From Xylanimonas cellulosilytica DSM 15894 (GTDB taxonomy: Bacteria > Actinomycetota > Actinomycetes > Actinomycetales > Cellulomonadaceae): a stretch of DNA of 64,000 nucleotides. Both the position numbers and the translations under genes were made by a program. Numbering within the stretch: position 1 is the stretch's first letter; every line of letters starts with the position of its first letter. The stretch covers positions 2,914,001-2,978,000 of the forward strand of contig NC_013530.1 of NCBI RefSeq assembly GCF_000024965.1, given 5' to 3'. Below, piece by piece: positions 23,845-32,027 of this stretch. The notes under the pieces were generated by a model, which ran no database searches, had not been told where the DNA came from, and saw only the letters and a program-made list of their open reading frames with translations.

Positions 23845-24591
23845 ATGACGACCGACGCACACATCAACCCGTTCGAGCCACCAGAGCAGCGGCGGGTCAA
23901 GATCGCGGGCGACTTCAACGAGGGCGTGCTCGGCCGGGCCACCAAGGCCATCTACTGGTACATCGTCCTGACGCTGCTGCTCGCGATCGCAGCCCTGCCG
24001 ACGCTGGTGCTCACGATGCTGCTCGTGCCCGAGCCCTCGAACATCCCCTTCTTCGCCCTGGCGTGCCTGCCGCTGGGCCCGGCCCTGTCCGCCGGTCTCT
24101 TCACGGTGCGGGCGCGATACACGGACGAGGACCTCGCCCCGTCGAGGACGTTCTGGCGCGGCTACCGGCGCAACTGGAAGGACGCGCTGCGGCTGTGGGT
24201 GCCGGCCCTCGTGGTGGTGGGCATCATCGGCTACTCCGTCGCGTTCGCGGACCTCGCCGGCATCGGCGCCGCGTACCGGATCGTGCTCATCGTGATCGCG
24301 GTGGTGGTCGCGCTGTTCGCGATGCACGCCCTCGTCATCTCGACGTTCTTCAGCTTCCGGGTGCGCGACGTCTCCCGGCTCACCGCCTACTACCTGGTGG
24401 TGCTGCCCAAGACGACGTTCGGCATCGCCGCCATGCTGATCATCTCGGCGACGGCGGCGTACTTCTCGCCGCTCCTGCTCGGGCTGCTCGGCGGCATCCT
24501 CACCTGGTTCTGGTACCAGATCGACAAGGTGATGCTCACCGACATCTGGACGCGCTTCACGAAGCCGTCCGAGGAGCAGGCCGCAGGCTGA
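23845..24591 (+). CDS. YesL/DUF624-family membrane protein
   Basis: The protein has 248 residues and about five or six membrane helices. Length and pattern (N-terminal 'GVLGRATKAIYWYIVLTLL', central 'FWRGYRRNWKDA', C-terminal 'MLTDIWTRF') match the DUF624 family, named after Bacillus YesL. These proteins are regularly encoded beside LplB/LplC importers. Their biochemical role is unknown. The ATG lies two bases after the GH39 stop, so the two genes are co-transcribed. Confidence 0.8.
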   Translation: MTTDAHINPFEPPEQRRVKIAGDFNEGVLGRATKAIYWYIVLTLLLAIAALPTLVLTMLLVPEPSNIPFFALACLPLGPALSAGLFTVRARYTDEDLAPSRTFWRGYRRNWKDALRLWVPALVVVGIIGYSVAFADLAGIGAAYRIVLIVIAVVVALFAMHALVISTFFSFRVRDVSRLTAYYLVVLPKTTFGIAAMLIISATAAYFSPLLLGLLGGILTWFWYQIDKVMLTDIWTRFTKPSEEQAAG

Positions 24592-24634
24592 GGTCCAGCG
24601 CGCACGGGCGTCTCGCGCGCCCTGGCCACCGACG

Positions 24635-24670
24635 GAAGGCCCCGATCCCGCTGCTGGGACCGGGGCCTTC
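24635..24670 (+). terminator. Strong hairpin ending the importer–GH39–YesL operon
   Basis: GAAGGCCCCGATCCC pairs with GGGACCGGGGCCTTC (one mismatch) around a 6-nt loop. It lies 44 bp past the YesL stop and immediately before the promoter of the next gene. Confidence 0.75.
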
Positions 24671-24674
24671 GGCA

Positions 24675-24690
24675 TAGGCTCCCGCGCGTG
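24675..24690 (+). promoter_or_regulatory. -10 box placing the GH35-like gene on a leaderless transcript
   Basis: TAGGCT (24675–24680) ends seven bases before the GTG start at 24688. Transcription would begin at or beside the start codon, and there is no ribosome-binding site. This is the leaderless arrangement common in actinobacteria. No clear -35 box is seen. Confidence 0.5.
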
Positions 24691-26292
24691 ACTTCTCTCC
24701 CGCGCCTGCAGCGCACCGGCAACGCGACCCTTCTCCTGGTGGACGACCAGCCCTTCGTCGTCCGCGGCGGCGAGCTCGGCAACTCCAGCATGGAGCGCGC
24801 GTACCTCGCCCCGTACTGGCCCCGCCTGGCCGCGATGGGACTGAACACCGTCGTCGCCCCGGTGTACTGGGACGTGCTCGAGCCCGTCGAGGGTCAGTTC
24901 GACTGGACGACAGTCGACGAGCTCCTCGAGGACGCCCGGGCGCACGGCATGCGCCTGGTGCTGCTGTGGTTCGGGTCGTGGAAGAACTCCATGTCCTGCT
25001 ACGTCCCGGGCTGGGTCAAGTCCGACGTCGAACGGTTCCCGCGGGCGCGCACCTCGCGCGGGGAGGCCCTGGAGATCCTGTCACCGTTCAGCGCCGCCAA
25101 CCGCGACGCCGACGCCCGCGCCTTCGCCGCGCTGATGGCACACCTGCGCGACGTCGACCACGCCACCGACGGCGAATCGACGGTCGTCATGGTGCAGGTC
25201 GAGAACGAGATCGGCATGATCCCCGAGGCGCGCGACCACACGGCCGACGCCGTCGCCGCGTTCGAGGGTCCGGTGCCGGCAGAGCTGATCGACCACCTGG
25301 TGGCCCACCGGTCCACGCTCGGCACGACGCTGGCCGCCCGGTGGCAGGCCGCGGGCGGCCGCGAGGAGGGCACCTGGACCGAGGTGTTCGGCGACAGCGC
25401 CGCCACCGAGGAGATCTTCCAGGCGTACGCGTTCGCCCGCTACGTCGACGTCGTCGCCGCCGCCGGGAAGGCCGAGCTCGACCTGCCGATGTTCACCAAC
25501 GCGGCCCTCGTCCGCCCGGGCGCGCAGCCCGGGCAGTACCCGAGCGCGGGCCCCCTGCCGCACCTCGCGGACATCTGGCGTGCGGGCGCCCCGGCCCTCG
25601 ACTTCATCGCTCCCGACATCTACTTCCCGAACTTCGCGCACTGGGCCGACGCCTACGTCGAGTCCGGCAACCCGCTGTTCGTCCCCGAGGCGCTGCGGTC
25701 CGTGGACGCCGCCGCCAACGCCCTGTACGCGTACGGCAAGCACGGCGCCATCGGCTTCTCCCCGTTCGGCATCGAGTCCGTCGAGGGCAACGAGGCGGCC
25801 ATGCTCACCGGGGCGTACGACGTCGTCGCGCAGCTCACCCCGCTCATCGCCGAGCACGCGGGCGACGGGTCGATGACCGGCCTGCTGCCGCCCGCCGAGG
25901 ACATGCGTGCCCCGCACCGCGTGCGGCTCGACGACGTGGTGCTCGAGGCCACCTACGAGAAGGCGCCCGCGCCCGCGCTGGCCGACGGCGTCATCAACGA
26001 GACGGGCCAGGCGCACGGCACCGAGAAGCTGCCCGCCGCCGCCATCGTGATCCGCACCGGCCCGGACGAGCTGGTGGTCGCCGGCATCGGCGTCACGCTC
26101 ACGTTCCACGACCACGTCCACGGCCGCGACGTCGTCGGCATCCTGTCCTGCGAGGAGGGCCGGTACGACGCCGACGGCGCCTGGCAGCGCCTGCGCCGGC
26201 TGAACGGCGACCAGACCCACCAGGGCCGCCACGTCCGCCTGGAGCCGGGCCGCTTCACCGTCCAGCGGGTGCGCCTCTACCGCTACCGCTGA
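24688..26292 (+). CDS. GH35-like beta-galactosidase family protein (DUF5597-type)
   Basis: The 534-residue cytoplasmic enzyme has a TIM-barrel of the GH35/GH42 clan: 'AAMGLNTVVAPVYWDVLEP', 'VQVENEIG' with predicted acid/base Glu174, and 'NPLFVPEALRS' with predicted nucleophile Glu334. A beta-rich C-terminal domain follows, as in DUF5597-containing relatives. These enzymes cleave beta-galactosides or related side chains of plant polysaccharides. It stands alone between a terminator and a palindromic element and appears leaderless. The precise substrate is unknown. Confidence 0.78.
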   Translation: MTSLPRLQRTGNATLLLVDDQPFVVRGGELGNSSMERAYLAPYWPRLAAMGLNTVVAPVYWDVLEPVEGQFDWTTVDELLEDARAHGMRLVLLWFGSWKNSMSCYVPGWVKSDVERFPRARTSRGEALEILSPFSAANRDADARAFAALMAHLRDVDHATDGESTVVMVQVENEIGMIPEARDHTADAVAAFEGPVPAELIDHLVAHRSTLGTTLAARWQAAGGREEGTWTEVFGDSAATEEIFQAYAFARYVDVVAAAGKAELDLPMFTNAALVRPGAQPGQYPSAGPLPHLADIWRAGAPALDFIAPDIYFPNFAHWADAYVESGNPLFVPEALRSVDAAANALYAYGKHGAIGFSPFGIESVEGNEAAMLTGAYDVVAQLTPLIAEHAGDGSMTGLLPPAEDMRAPHRVRLDDVVLEATYEKAPAPALADGVINETGQAHGTEKLPAAAIVIRTGPDELVVAGIGVTLTFHDHVHGRDVVGILSCEEGRYDADGAWQRLRRLNGDQTHQGRHVRLEPGRFTVQRVRLYRYR

Positions 26293-26338
26293 CCCACCCC
26301 CGGTGGCCGAGCCTGCACCGCACACGCCGCCGCACCCC

Positions 26339-26363
26339 GGTGGTTGAGCCTGTCGAAACCACC
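26339..26363. repeat. Dispersed palindromic repeat, single forward copy
   Basis: A full forward copy of the GGTGGTT–11 nt–AACCACC element lies 46 bp after the GH35-like gene. A decayed half-copy (CGGTGGCCGAGCCTG) is at 26301–26315. Confidence 0.85.
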
Positions 26364-26378
26364 CCGTCGGCCGCCGAC

Positions 26379-26447
26379 GGCCTTTGAACGTACGCCTCGC
26401 TGGCGTTCTGAGCGGCAGAACGCCAGCGGGGCATACGTTCAAAGGCC
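26379..26447. repeat. Large palindromic element, TTTGAACGTA family, copy 1
   Basis: Two 32-nt arms (26379–26410 and 26416–26447) pair at 30 of 32 positions around a 5-nt loop. The arms begin GGCCTTTGAACGTA and end TACGTTCAAAGGCC. A related element lies at 44520–44580, with nearly the same left-arm sequence. It sits between the GH35-like gene and the uxuB promoter. It may act as a terminator, but the shared sequence points to a dispersed repeat. Confidence 0.8.
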
Positions 26448-26475
26448 GGGCGTCGATGGGGTTGCGTGGGATCGG

Positions 26476-26498
26476 TAGGCTGAGTGCGAACGTTTGCA
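26476..26498 (+). promoter_or_regulatory. -10 box and LacI-type operator of uxuB
   Basis: TAGGCT (26476–26481) is followed by TGCGAACGTTTGCA (26485–26498), a 14-bp dyad symmetric at six of seven positions. This is the best-kept copy of the dyad also found before uxaC and the first importer. Confidence 0.6.
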
Positions 26499-26519
26499 TC
26501 GGCGTCGAAGGAGCCCCCT

Positions 26520-28019
26520 GTGACCACCACCTCCCTGCGTCTCGGCGCCGGAACCCCGCTGCCCGACGGCGTCCTCGCGCCCCCGGTGGTGCCCACCGGC
26601 GTCGGCATCGTGCACCTGGGCTGGGGCGCCTTCCACCGCGCCCACCAGGCCCTGTACACGCAGGAGGCGATGGCGGCGTCGGGCGACCTGAGCTGGGGCA
26701 TCCTCGGGGACGTCGAGCGCACCCCACAGCTCGTCCCCGCGCTGCGCGAGCAGGACGGGCGCTACACGGTGCTGTCGGTGGGCCTGGAGGGCGGCGAGCT
26801 CGTCGAGCAGGCGACCGTCGTCGCGTCGGTGCTCGACGTCGCCTACCCGGGCGACGAGACGCCCCGGCTGCTGGCCGCGATGGCCGCGCCGACGACGCAC
26901 CTGATCACGCTGACCGTCACCGAGAAGGGTTACTGCCGCACCGGTGACGGGCACCTCGACCTCGGCCAGGCACAGCCCGACGTCGACGCGTTCGTGGCCG
27001 AGCTCGGCGGCGCCGGCGAGCAGGTCCCCGCGGCCACCGCCATGGGCCTCCTCGTGCGCGGCCTCGCGGCCCGGTTCCTGGGCGAGGGCACCCCGGTGAC
27101 CGTGCTGAGCTGCGACAACATGGCGCACAACGGCAAGGTCCTCAAGCGGATCGTCGACGAGTTCATCGCCGCCGCAGGCCCCGCCGCCGACGCGTTCTCC
27201 GCGTGGCTGGCGGCGAGCACCACGTGGCCGTCGTCGATGGTCGACCGCATCACCCCGGCCGTCACCCCCGCGACCCTGGACCGCGTCGAGGAGATCCTCG
27301 GCGCCCGCGACGAGGCCGCCATCAGCGGCGAGCCGTTCCGCCAGTGGGTCATCGAGGACAGCTTCGCCGCCCCGCGCCCGCAGTGGGAGCTGGTGGGTGC
27401 CGATCTCACGGACGATGTGGCCCCCTGGGAGGAGGCCAAGCTGCGGATGCTCAACGGCACCCACTCGCTCATCGCGTACTCCGGCCGCCTGTTCGGCTAC
27501 GCCACGATGGCGGAGGCCGTCGTCGCCCCCGAGATCGCCGACCACGCGCGGGCGTACATGTTCGAGGACGCGCTGCCGTCCGTGACGCCGCCCGCCGGCG
27601 CGGACCTGCCCGCCTACGGTGAGGGCCTGCTCGAGCGCTTCGCCAACCCGGCCACCGGGCACTCGACCCGCCAGGTCTCCACCGACGGCACCCAGAAGAT
27701 CCCGTTCCGCTGGGGCGGTGCGCTCCAGTTCGCGCTGTCGAACGGCCGGGTGCCCCAGGGCATCGCGTTCGGCCTCGCTGCCTGGAGCGAGTTCGTGCGC
27801 CGCGCGGTGCGCGACGGCGTCGACCTCGGCGACCCCGCGGGCACCGAGGCGCTCACCGCCGTCGTCACCGAGCACGGCAACGACGTCGAGGGCGTTGCGC
27901 GCGGGCTGCTCGCGCTGCCCGGCGTGCTGCCCGGCGGCGCCGGCAACCACCCGGAGCTCGCCGACGCCGTCGTCGCGCACGCCCAGGCGCTCGCCGCGGC
28001 GTCGTCCGGCCTCCTCTGA
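26520..28019 (+). CDS. uxuB: Fructuronate reductase (D-mannonate oxidoreductase)
   Basis: The 499-residue protein is a mannitol-dehydrogenase-family oxidoreductase with 'IVHLGWGAFHRAHQALYTQ' at the N-terminus, the variant seen in UxuB and mannitol dehydrogenases. It should reduce D-fructuronate to D-mannonate with NADH, and mannonate dehydratase is encoded next, which supports this choice over mannitol dehydrogenase. 'VTEKGYC' and 'KLRMLNGTHS' are conserved active-site stretches. GTG 26520 has GAAGGAG six bases upstream. Expression is probably controlled through the dyad at 26485. Confidence 0.85.
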   Translation: MTTTSLRLGAGTPLPDGVLAPPVVPTGVGIVHLGWGAFHRAHQALYTQEAMAASGDLSWGILGDVERTPQLVPALREQDGRYTVLSVGLEGGELVEQATVVASVLDVAYPGDETPRLLAAMAAPTTHLITLTVTEKGYCRTGDGHLDLGQAQPDVDAFVAELGGAGEQVPAATAMGLLVRGLAARFLGEGTPVTVLSCDNMAHNGKVLKRIVDEFIAAAGPAADAFSAWLAASTTWPSSMVDRITPAVTPATLDRVEEILGARDEAAISGEPFRQWVIEDSFAAPRPQWELVGADLTDDVAPWEEAKLRMLNGTHSLIAYSGRLFGYATMAEAVVAPEIADHARAYMFEDALPSVTPPAGADLPAYGEGLLERFANPATGHSTRQVSTDGTQKIPFRWGGALQFALSNGRVPQGIAFGLAAWSEFVRRAVRDGVDLGDPAGTEALTAVVTEHGNDVEGVARGLLALPGVLPGGAGNHPELADAVVAHAQALAAASSGLL

Positions 28020-28035
28020 CCCTGAACGCCGCTGT

Positions 28036-28091
28036 GTGGTTTCGACAGGCTCAACCACCGGGCACCGGTGGTTGAGCCTGTCGAAACCACC
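28036..28091. repeat. Head-to-head pair of dispersed repeats between uxuB and uxuA
   Basis: A reverse copy (28036–28059) and a forward copy (28067–28091) face each other with a short CCGGGCACC-like centre. Together they form a nearly perfect hairpin of about 26-bp arms inside the uxuB–uxuA gap, 23 bp before the uxuA start. It could act as a processing or termination signal. Confidence 0.88.
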
Positions 28092-28114
28092 CCACCCCTG
28101 AGAGGTACTCCGCA

Positions 28115-29236
28115 ATGAAGATGGGCTTCCGCTGGTACGGCGACGGCAACGACACCGTGTCGCTCGACGACATCCGCCAGATCCCGGGCGTCGAGACGAT
28201 CGTGTGGTCGCTGCACCACAAGCAGGCGGGCGAGGTGTGGACCGAGGAGGAGATCGCGGCGGAGATCGCGAAGATCGAGAACCTCACCGAGGAGCACCGC
28301 GCCCGCGGTATCACCAAGACGTTCAAGGCCGACGTCGTCGAGTCGGTCAACGTGCACGAGTCGATCAAGCTGGGCAAGACCGTGCTCGGCCTGGACCGCG
28401 ACACGGCGATCGAGAACTACAAGCTCTGCATCGAACGGCTGGGCCGCGCCGGCGTCAAGGTCATCTGCTACAACTTCATGCCCGTCTTCGACTGGCTGCG
28501 CACGGACATGTTCCACCCGCTGCCCGACGGCTCGACGGCCCTGTTCTACGAGAAGGCCATCGTCGACGAGCTCACCCCCGAGTCACTGATCGCGTCGATG
28601 AACCTGGACGACGGCGGCATGACCCTCCCCGGCTGGGAGCCCGAGCGCCTGGCGAGCTTCCAGGAGCTCAAGGAGGCGTACGTCGGCGTCACCCGCGAGG
28701 ACATGTACGCGAACTACAAGTACTTCCTCGACGCCGTCATCCCCGTCTGCGAGGAGTTCGACGTCAAGCTCGGCGTGCACCCGGACGACCCGGCGTTCGA
28801 CATCTTCGGCTGGCCGCGCGTCGTCTCCCGCAAGGAGGACCTGGCCCGCGTGCTCTCCCTCAACGAGAGCCCGTACAACGGCCTGACCCTGTGCCTGGGC
28901 TCCTTCGGCTCGAACCCGGACTCCGACCCGGTCGACGCCGTCAAGACGTTCATGGACCGCATCCACTTCTCCCACGTGCGCAACATCAAGCACTTCGAGA
29001 ACGGCGACTTCATCGAGGTCGGCCACCGGGCGTGCGAGGGCTCGATCGACACCACGGGCATCATGAAGGCCTACGCCGAGGCGGGCTACGAGGGTTACGT
29101 CCGCCCCGACCACGGCCGCCACCTGTGGGACGAGAACCGCGGCAACACCCCGCGCCCCGGCTACGGCCTGTACGACCGCGCGCTGGGCATCCAGTACCTG
29201 CTGGGCGTCTGGGACGCGTACCGCTACGAGCGCTGA
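28115..29236 (+). CDS. uxuA: Mannonate dehydratase
   Basis: The 373-residue cytoplasmic enzyme dehydrates D-mannonate to 2-keto-3-deoxy-D-gluconate, the last common step of glucuronate breakdown. N-terminal 'MGFRWYGDGNDTVSLDDIRQ', 'VICYNFMPVFDWLRTD', 'LGVHPDDPAFDIFGWPR' and 'YVRPDHGRHLWDE' are all family-conserved; the His and Asp residues there form the metal site. The ATG is preceded by GAGAGG. It is 95 bp after uxuB, with the double repeat between them. Confidence 0.95.
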   Translation: MKMGFRWYGDGNDTVSLDDIRQIPGVETIVWSLHHKQAGEVWTEEEIAAEIAKIENLTEEHRARGITKTFKADVVESVNVHESIKLGKTVLGLDRDTAIENYKLCIERLGRAGVKVICYNFMPVFDWLRTDMFHPLPDGSTALFYEKAIVDELTPESLIASMNLDDGGMTLPGWEPERLASFQELKEAYVGVTREDMYANYKYFLDAVIPVCEEFDVKLGVHPDDPAFDIFGWPRVVSRKEDLARVLSLNESPYNGLTLCLGSFGSNPDSDPVDAVKTFMDRIHFSHVRNIKHFENGDFIEVGHRACEGSIDTTGIMKAYAEAGYEGYVRPDHGRHLWDENRGNTPRPGYGLYDRALGIQYLLGVWDAYRYER

Positions 29237-29262
29237 GAAGCTCCCGGAAACCTGACCGTCTG

Positions 29263-29291
29263 CTGACAGGTCAGTAACCACGCGCTAGGTT
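29263..29291 (+). promoter_or_regulatory. Promoter of the secreted beta-helix protein gene
   Basis: CTGACA (29263–29268) and TAGGTT (29286–29291) are spaced by 17 bp. The -35 box lies within a small inverted repeat (CTGACC ... GGTCAG, 29252–29274). Confidence 0.5.
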
Positions 29292-29331
29292 CTGTGGCGT
29301 GCCTCGTGAACGTGAGGCACGCCACAGAACC
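29288..29331 (+). promoter_or_regulatory. 18-bp perfect inverted repeat in the 5' leader
   Basis: GGTTCTGTGGCGTGCCTC (29288–29305) and its exact complement (29314–29331) enclose an 8-nt loop. The left arm overlaps the -10 box and the right arm ends just before the AAGGAG ribosome-binding site of the gene at 29349. It could be an operator, a leader hairpin or the uxuA terminator; the sequence alone does not decide. Confidence 0.6.
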
Positions 29332-29348
29332 AAGGAGCCAGTCAATCA

Positions 29349-31307
29349 ATGAAGACTCGCCACATCGCGCCTGCGGGCGCACTGGCGCTCGCTCTCGTCG
29401 TGAGCGGCAGCATGGCACCAGCGTCTGCGGGCTCCGGAGGCCCACACCACCGGCACCCGGCACCCGACCCGAACTTCGGCCCGAACGTCACGTTCATCGA
29501 CCCCTCGTGGACCACCGACGAGATCAACGCCCTGCTCGACTCGATCAACGACGAGGACGAGTTCTCGCTGAACCGCCACCAGGTGTTCTTCGAGCCCGGT
29601 GTCTACGGCAGCGCCGCGGGCCAGGACGACCCCGCCACAGCGACGGACATCGTCAACCAGACCGTCGGCTACTACCAGTCGATCGCGGGCCTCGGCGCCC
29701 AGCCGGGCGACGTGCTGATCAACGGCGCGTTCCAGGTCAACCCCGTGGTGCGCTGCCCCGACACCCCCTGGGACTGCCAGGACCCGGGCTCGCTCACCCG
29801 CTTCTGGCGGTCGCTGTCCAACCTGGCGATCAACCCCATCCAGACGTCCGTCGGAGCGGACCGCTACCTGCCGTTCCCGCCCGGGACCGTCGACCCCCAC
29901 CAGATGCGGTGGGCGGTCTCGCAGGCCGCGCCCATGCGCCGCGTCGACATCCGCGGCGACCTCACCGTGTTCGGCCAGATGGGCGAGTACGCCTCGGGCG
30001 GCTACCTGGCCAACTCGCGCGTGACGGGCACGCTCACCACCGGGTCGCAGCAGCAGTGGTACACGCGCAACTCCGAGGTGGGCACCTGGGAGGGCGGCGT
30101 CTGGAACATGGTGTTCTCCGGCGTCGAGGGCGCACCCGCCACCGACTTCGGCCCGCTGCCCGACGGCGGTGCCGGCAACAAGACCACGCTCGACACCACG
30201 CCGCTGAGCCGTGAGACCCCGTTCCTGTACCGGGCCGACGACGGTGGCCTCAAGGTGTTCGTCCCCGCCGCGAAGCGCGACTCGCGCGGCGTCGACTGGT
30301 CGACGTCGTCGAAGGCCGGGAAGTCGATCCCGATCAAGGACTTCTACGTGGCCCGGGCCGACCGGGACGACGCCAAGTCCATCAACTCCCAGCTCGCACG
30401 GGGCAAGCACCTCATCCTCACGCCGGGCGTCTACGCGCTCGACCGGGCGATCGACGTCAAGCGCGGCGGCACCGTGGTGCTCGGGCTCGGCTACGCCTCG
30501 CTCACCCCGACGCGCGGGAACGCCGCACTGACCATCGCCGACGTCACCGGTGTGAAGGTTGCCGGGATCACCGTCGACGCCAACGTGCCCGAGTCCAAGG
30601 TTCTGGTCCAGGTGGGCAAGCGCAACGCGCACAAGTCCGACCCGCGCGACCCCACGACGCTCACCGACGTCTTCATCCGGATCGGCGGACCCTGGGCCGG
30701 CAAGGCCAAGACGTCCATCGAGGTCAACAGCGACGACGTCCTGCTCGACCACACGTGGGCGTGGCGCGCCGACCACGGCGCGGGCGTGGGCTGGGACGTC
30801 AACACCGCAGCGCACGGCGTCGTCGTCAACGGCGACGACGTGGTGGCCACCGGGCTGTTCGTCGAGCACTACCAGGAGAACCAGACGATCTGGAACGGCG
30901 AGCGCGGCGTGACCGTGTTCTACCAGTCCGAGCTGCCCTACGACCCGCCGTCGCAGAAGGCCTGGTCCGAGGGATCGGGCAAGGGCGGGCCGCACAAGGA
31001 CGCGTCGCACCAGGGCAAGGGCTCGTCAGGCAAGGGCTCGTCGCGGCTGGGCTTCGCCTCCTACCGCGTCGCCGACGACGTCAAGAAGCACGAGGCCGTC
31101 GGCCTGGGGGTGTACTCGTTCTTCAACCAGGGCGTGGACATCCGGGCCACCTCAGGCATCCAGACGCCGGTCCGCCGGGGCATCACGTTCCGCTCGATGA
31201 CGTCCGTGTTCCTCAACGGCAGCGGCGGCATCGAGCACGTCATCAACGACACGGGCGACCCGGCGGTCGGCAGCTTCGCCAGCCCGCAGGTCGTGGCCTA
31301 CCCGTAG
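29349..31307 (+). CDS. Secreted right-handed beta-helix protein, putative polysaccharide-active enzyme
   Basis: The 652-residue protein has a Sec signal peptide (about 1–27, ASA cleavage site). The body carries repeated beta-strand rungs ('GGTVVLGLGYASLTPTRG', 'IADVTGVKVAGITVDAN', 'VLLDHTWAWRADHGAGVG') of a right-handed parallel beta-helix, as in GH55 and pectate-lyase-like proteins. Actinobacterial homologues are often given misleading names such as 'adenylyl cyclase'. No catalytic residue can be assigned with confidence. A glycine/serine/lysine-rich stretch occurs around residues 540–560. It likely acts outside the cell on a polysaccharide; this is inferred. Confidence 0.6.
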   Translation: MKTRHIAPAGALALALVVSGSMAPASAGSGGPHHRHPAPDPNFGPNVTFIDPSWTTDEINALLDSINDEDEFSLNRHQVFFEPGVYGSAAGQDDPATATDIVNQTVGYYQSIAGLGAQPGDVLINGAFQVNPVVRCPDTPWDCQDPGSLTRFWRSLSNLAINPIQTSVGADRYLPFPPGTVDPHQMRWAVSQAAPMRRVDIRGDLTVFGQMGEYASGGYLANSRVTGTLTTGSQQQWYTRNSEVGTWEGGVWNMVFSGVEGAPATDFGPLPDGGAGNKTTLDTTPLSRETPFLYRADDGGLKVFVPAAKRDSRGVDWSTSSKAGKSIPIKDFYVARADRDDAKSINSQLARGKHLILTPGVYALDRAIDVKRGGTVVLGLGYASLTPTRGNAALTIADVTGVKVAGITVDANVPESKVLVQVGKRNAHKSDPRDPTTLTDVFIRIGGPWAGKAKTSIEVNSDDVLLDHTWAWRADHGAGVGWDVNTAAHGVVVNGDDVVATGLFVEHYQENQTIWNGERGVTVFYQSELPYDPPSQKAWSEGSGKGGPHKDASHQGKGSSGKGSSRLGFASYRVADDVKKHEAVGLGVYSFFNQGVDIRATSGIQTPVRRGITFRSMTSVFLNGSGGIEHVINDTGDPAVGSFASPQVVAYP

Positions 31308-31325
31308 AACCGGCCCCTCCGGCGG

Positions 31326-31498
31326 TTGAGCCACCCCGGTGGTTGAGCCACCCCGGTGGTTGAGCCTGTCGAAACCACCCCACTGGTCAAGGTGGTTTCG
31401 ACAAGCTCAACCACCGGAGGGCGGTCGGAGTGGTTTCGACAAGCTCAACCACCGGAGAGGGGAGGCTCAACCACCGGAGGGGGCAGGCTCAACCACCG
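31326..31498. repeat. Array of dispersed palindromic repeats between convergent genes
   Basis: The array holds full copies forward at 31355–31379 and reverse at 31391–31415 and 31430–31453; the two reverse copies share an A variant (ACAAGCTC). Truncated halves lie at 31338–31352, 31463–31476 and 31484–31498. It fills most of the gap between the beta-helix gene and the FKBP gene. Confidence 0.88.
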
Positions 31499-31511
31499 GT
31501 GGGTGGTGCCG

Positions 31512-31922
31512 TCAGCGGACGCCGACGACGTCCACCACGAAGACCAGCGTGGCTCCCCCGCCGATGCCGGCCTGGGGGACGCCGCGCGCGCCGTAGCCGT
31601 GCTCCGGCGGGATGGACAGCAGCACGCGGTCGCCCACGTTGCGGCCCACGAGACCCTTGTCCCAGCCGCCGATGACGGCACCGACGCCGATCGGGAAGTC
31701 GATGGGGGCGCCGCGGTCGTACGAGTTGTCGAACACCTGGCCGTCCCAGGTCTGGCCCAGGTAGTTCACGACGATGGTGCGGCCGGACTCGACGACGGGG
31801 CCGGTGCCCTCCTGGAGGACCTGGACCTGCAGGCCGGCGGGCGCGCCGCCCGCGGGGAAGCTCAGGGCGGGCTTGTCGCCGAAGGAGCCCGAGGCGGTGG
31901 GAAGGACGGAAGACTCGGTCAC
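31512..31922 (-). CDS. FKBP-type peptidyl-prolyl cis-trans isomerase
   Basis: This 136-residue protein has an FKBP fold: 'GRTIVVNYLGQTWDGQVFDNSYDRG', split here by position, with the aromatic and Asp pocket residues, then 'GVGAVIGGWDKGLVGRNVG' and 'IPPEHGYGARG'. It speeds proline isomerisation during protein folding. No signal peptide is seen, so it is cytoplasmic. GTG 31922 has GAGAGG upstream. It runs toward the repeat array and diverges from the GH15 gene. Confidence 0.9.
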   Translation of the reverse strand: MTESSVLPTASGSFGDKPALSFPAGGAPAGLQVQVLQEGTGPVVESGRTIVVNYLGQTWDGQVFDNSYDRGAPIDFPIGVGAVIGGWDKGLVGRNVGDRVLLSIPPEHGYGARGVPQAGIGGGATLVFVVDVVGVR

Positions 31923-32027
31923 GAGGGGTACCTCTCGTCGGGGAAACGAACCCGTCCAGCCTACGGGGGCGCCGCCTCGGCCCGCCCGCGCTGGCCCCGT
32001 GGCCGCGGACGTGTGCACGCTGGGGTC

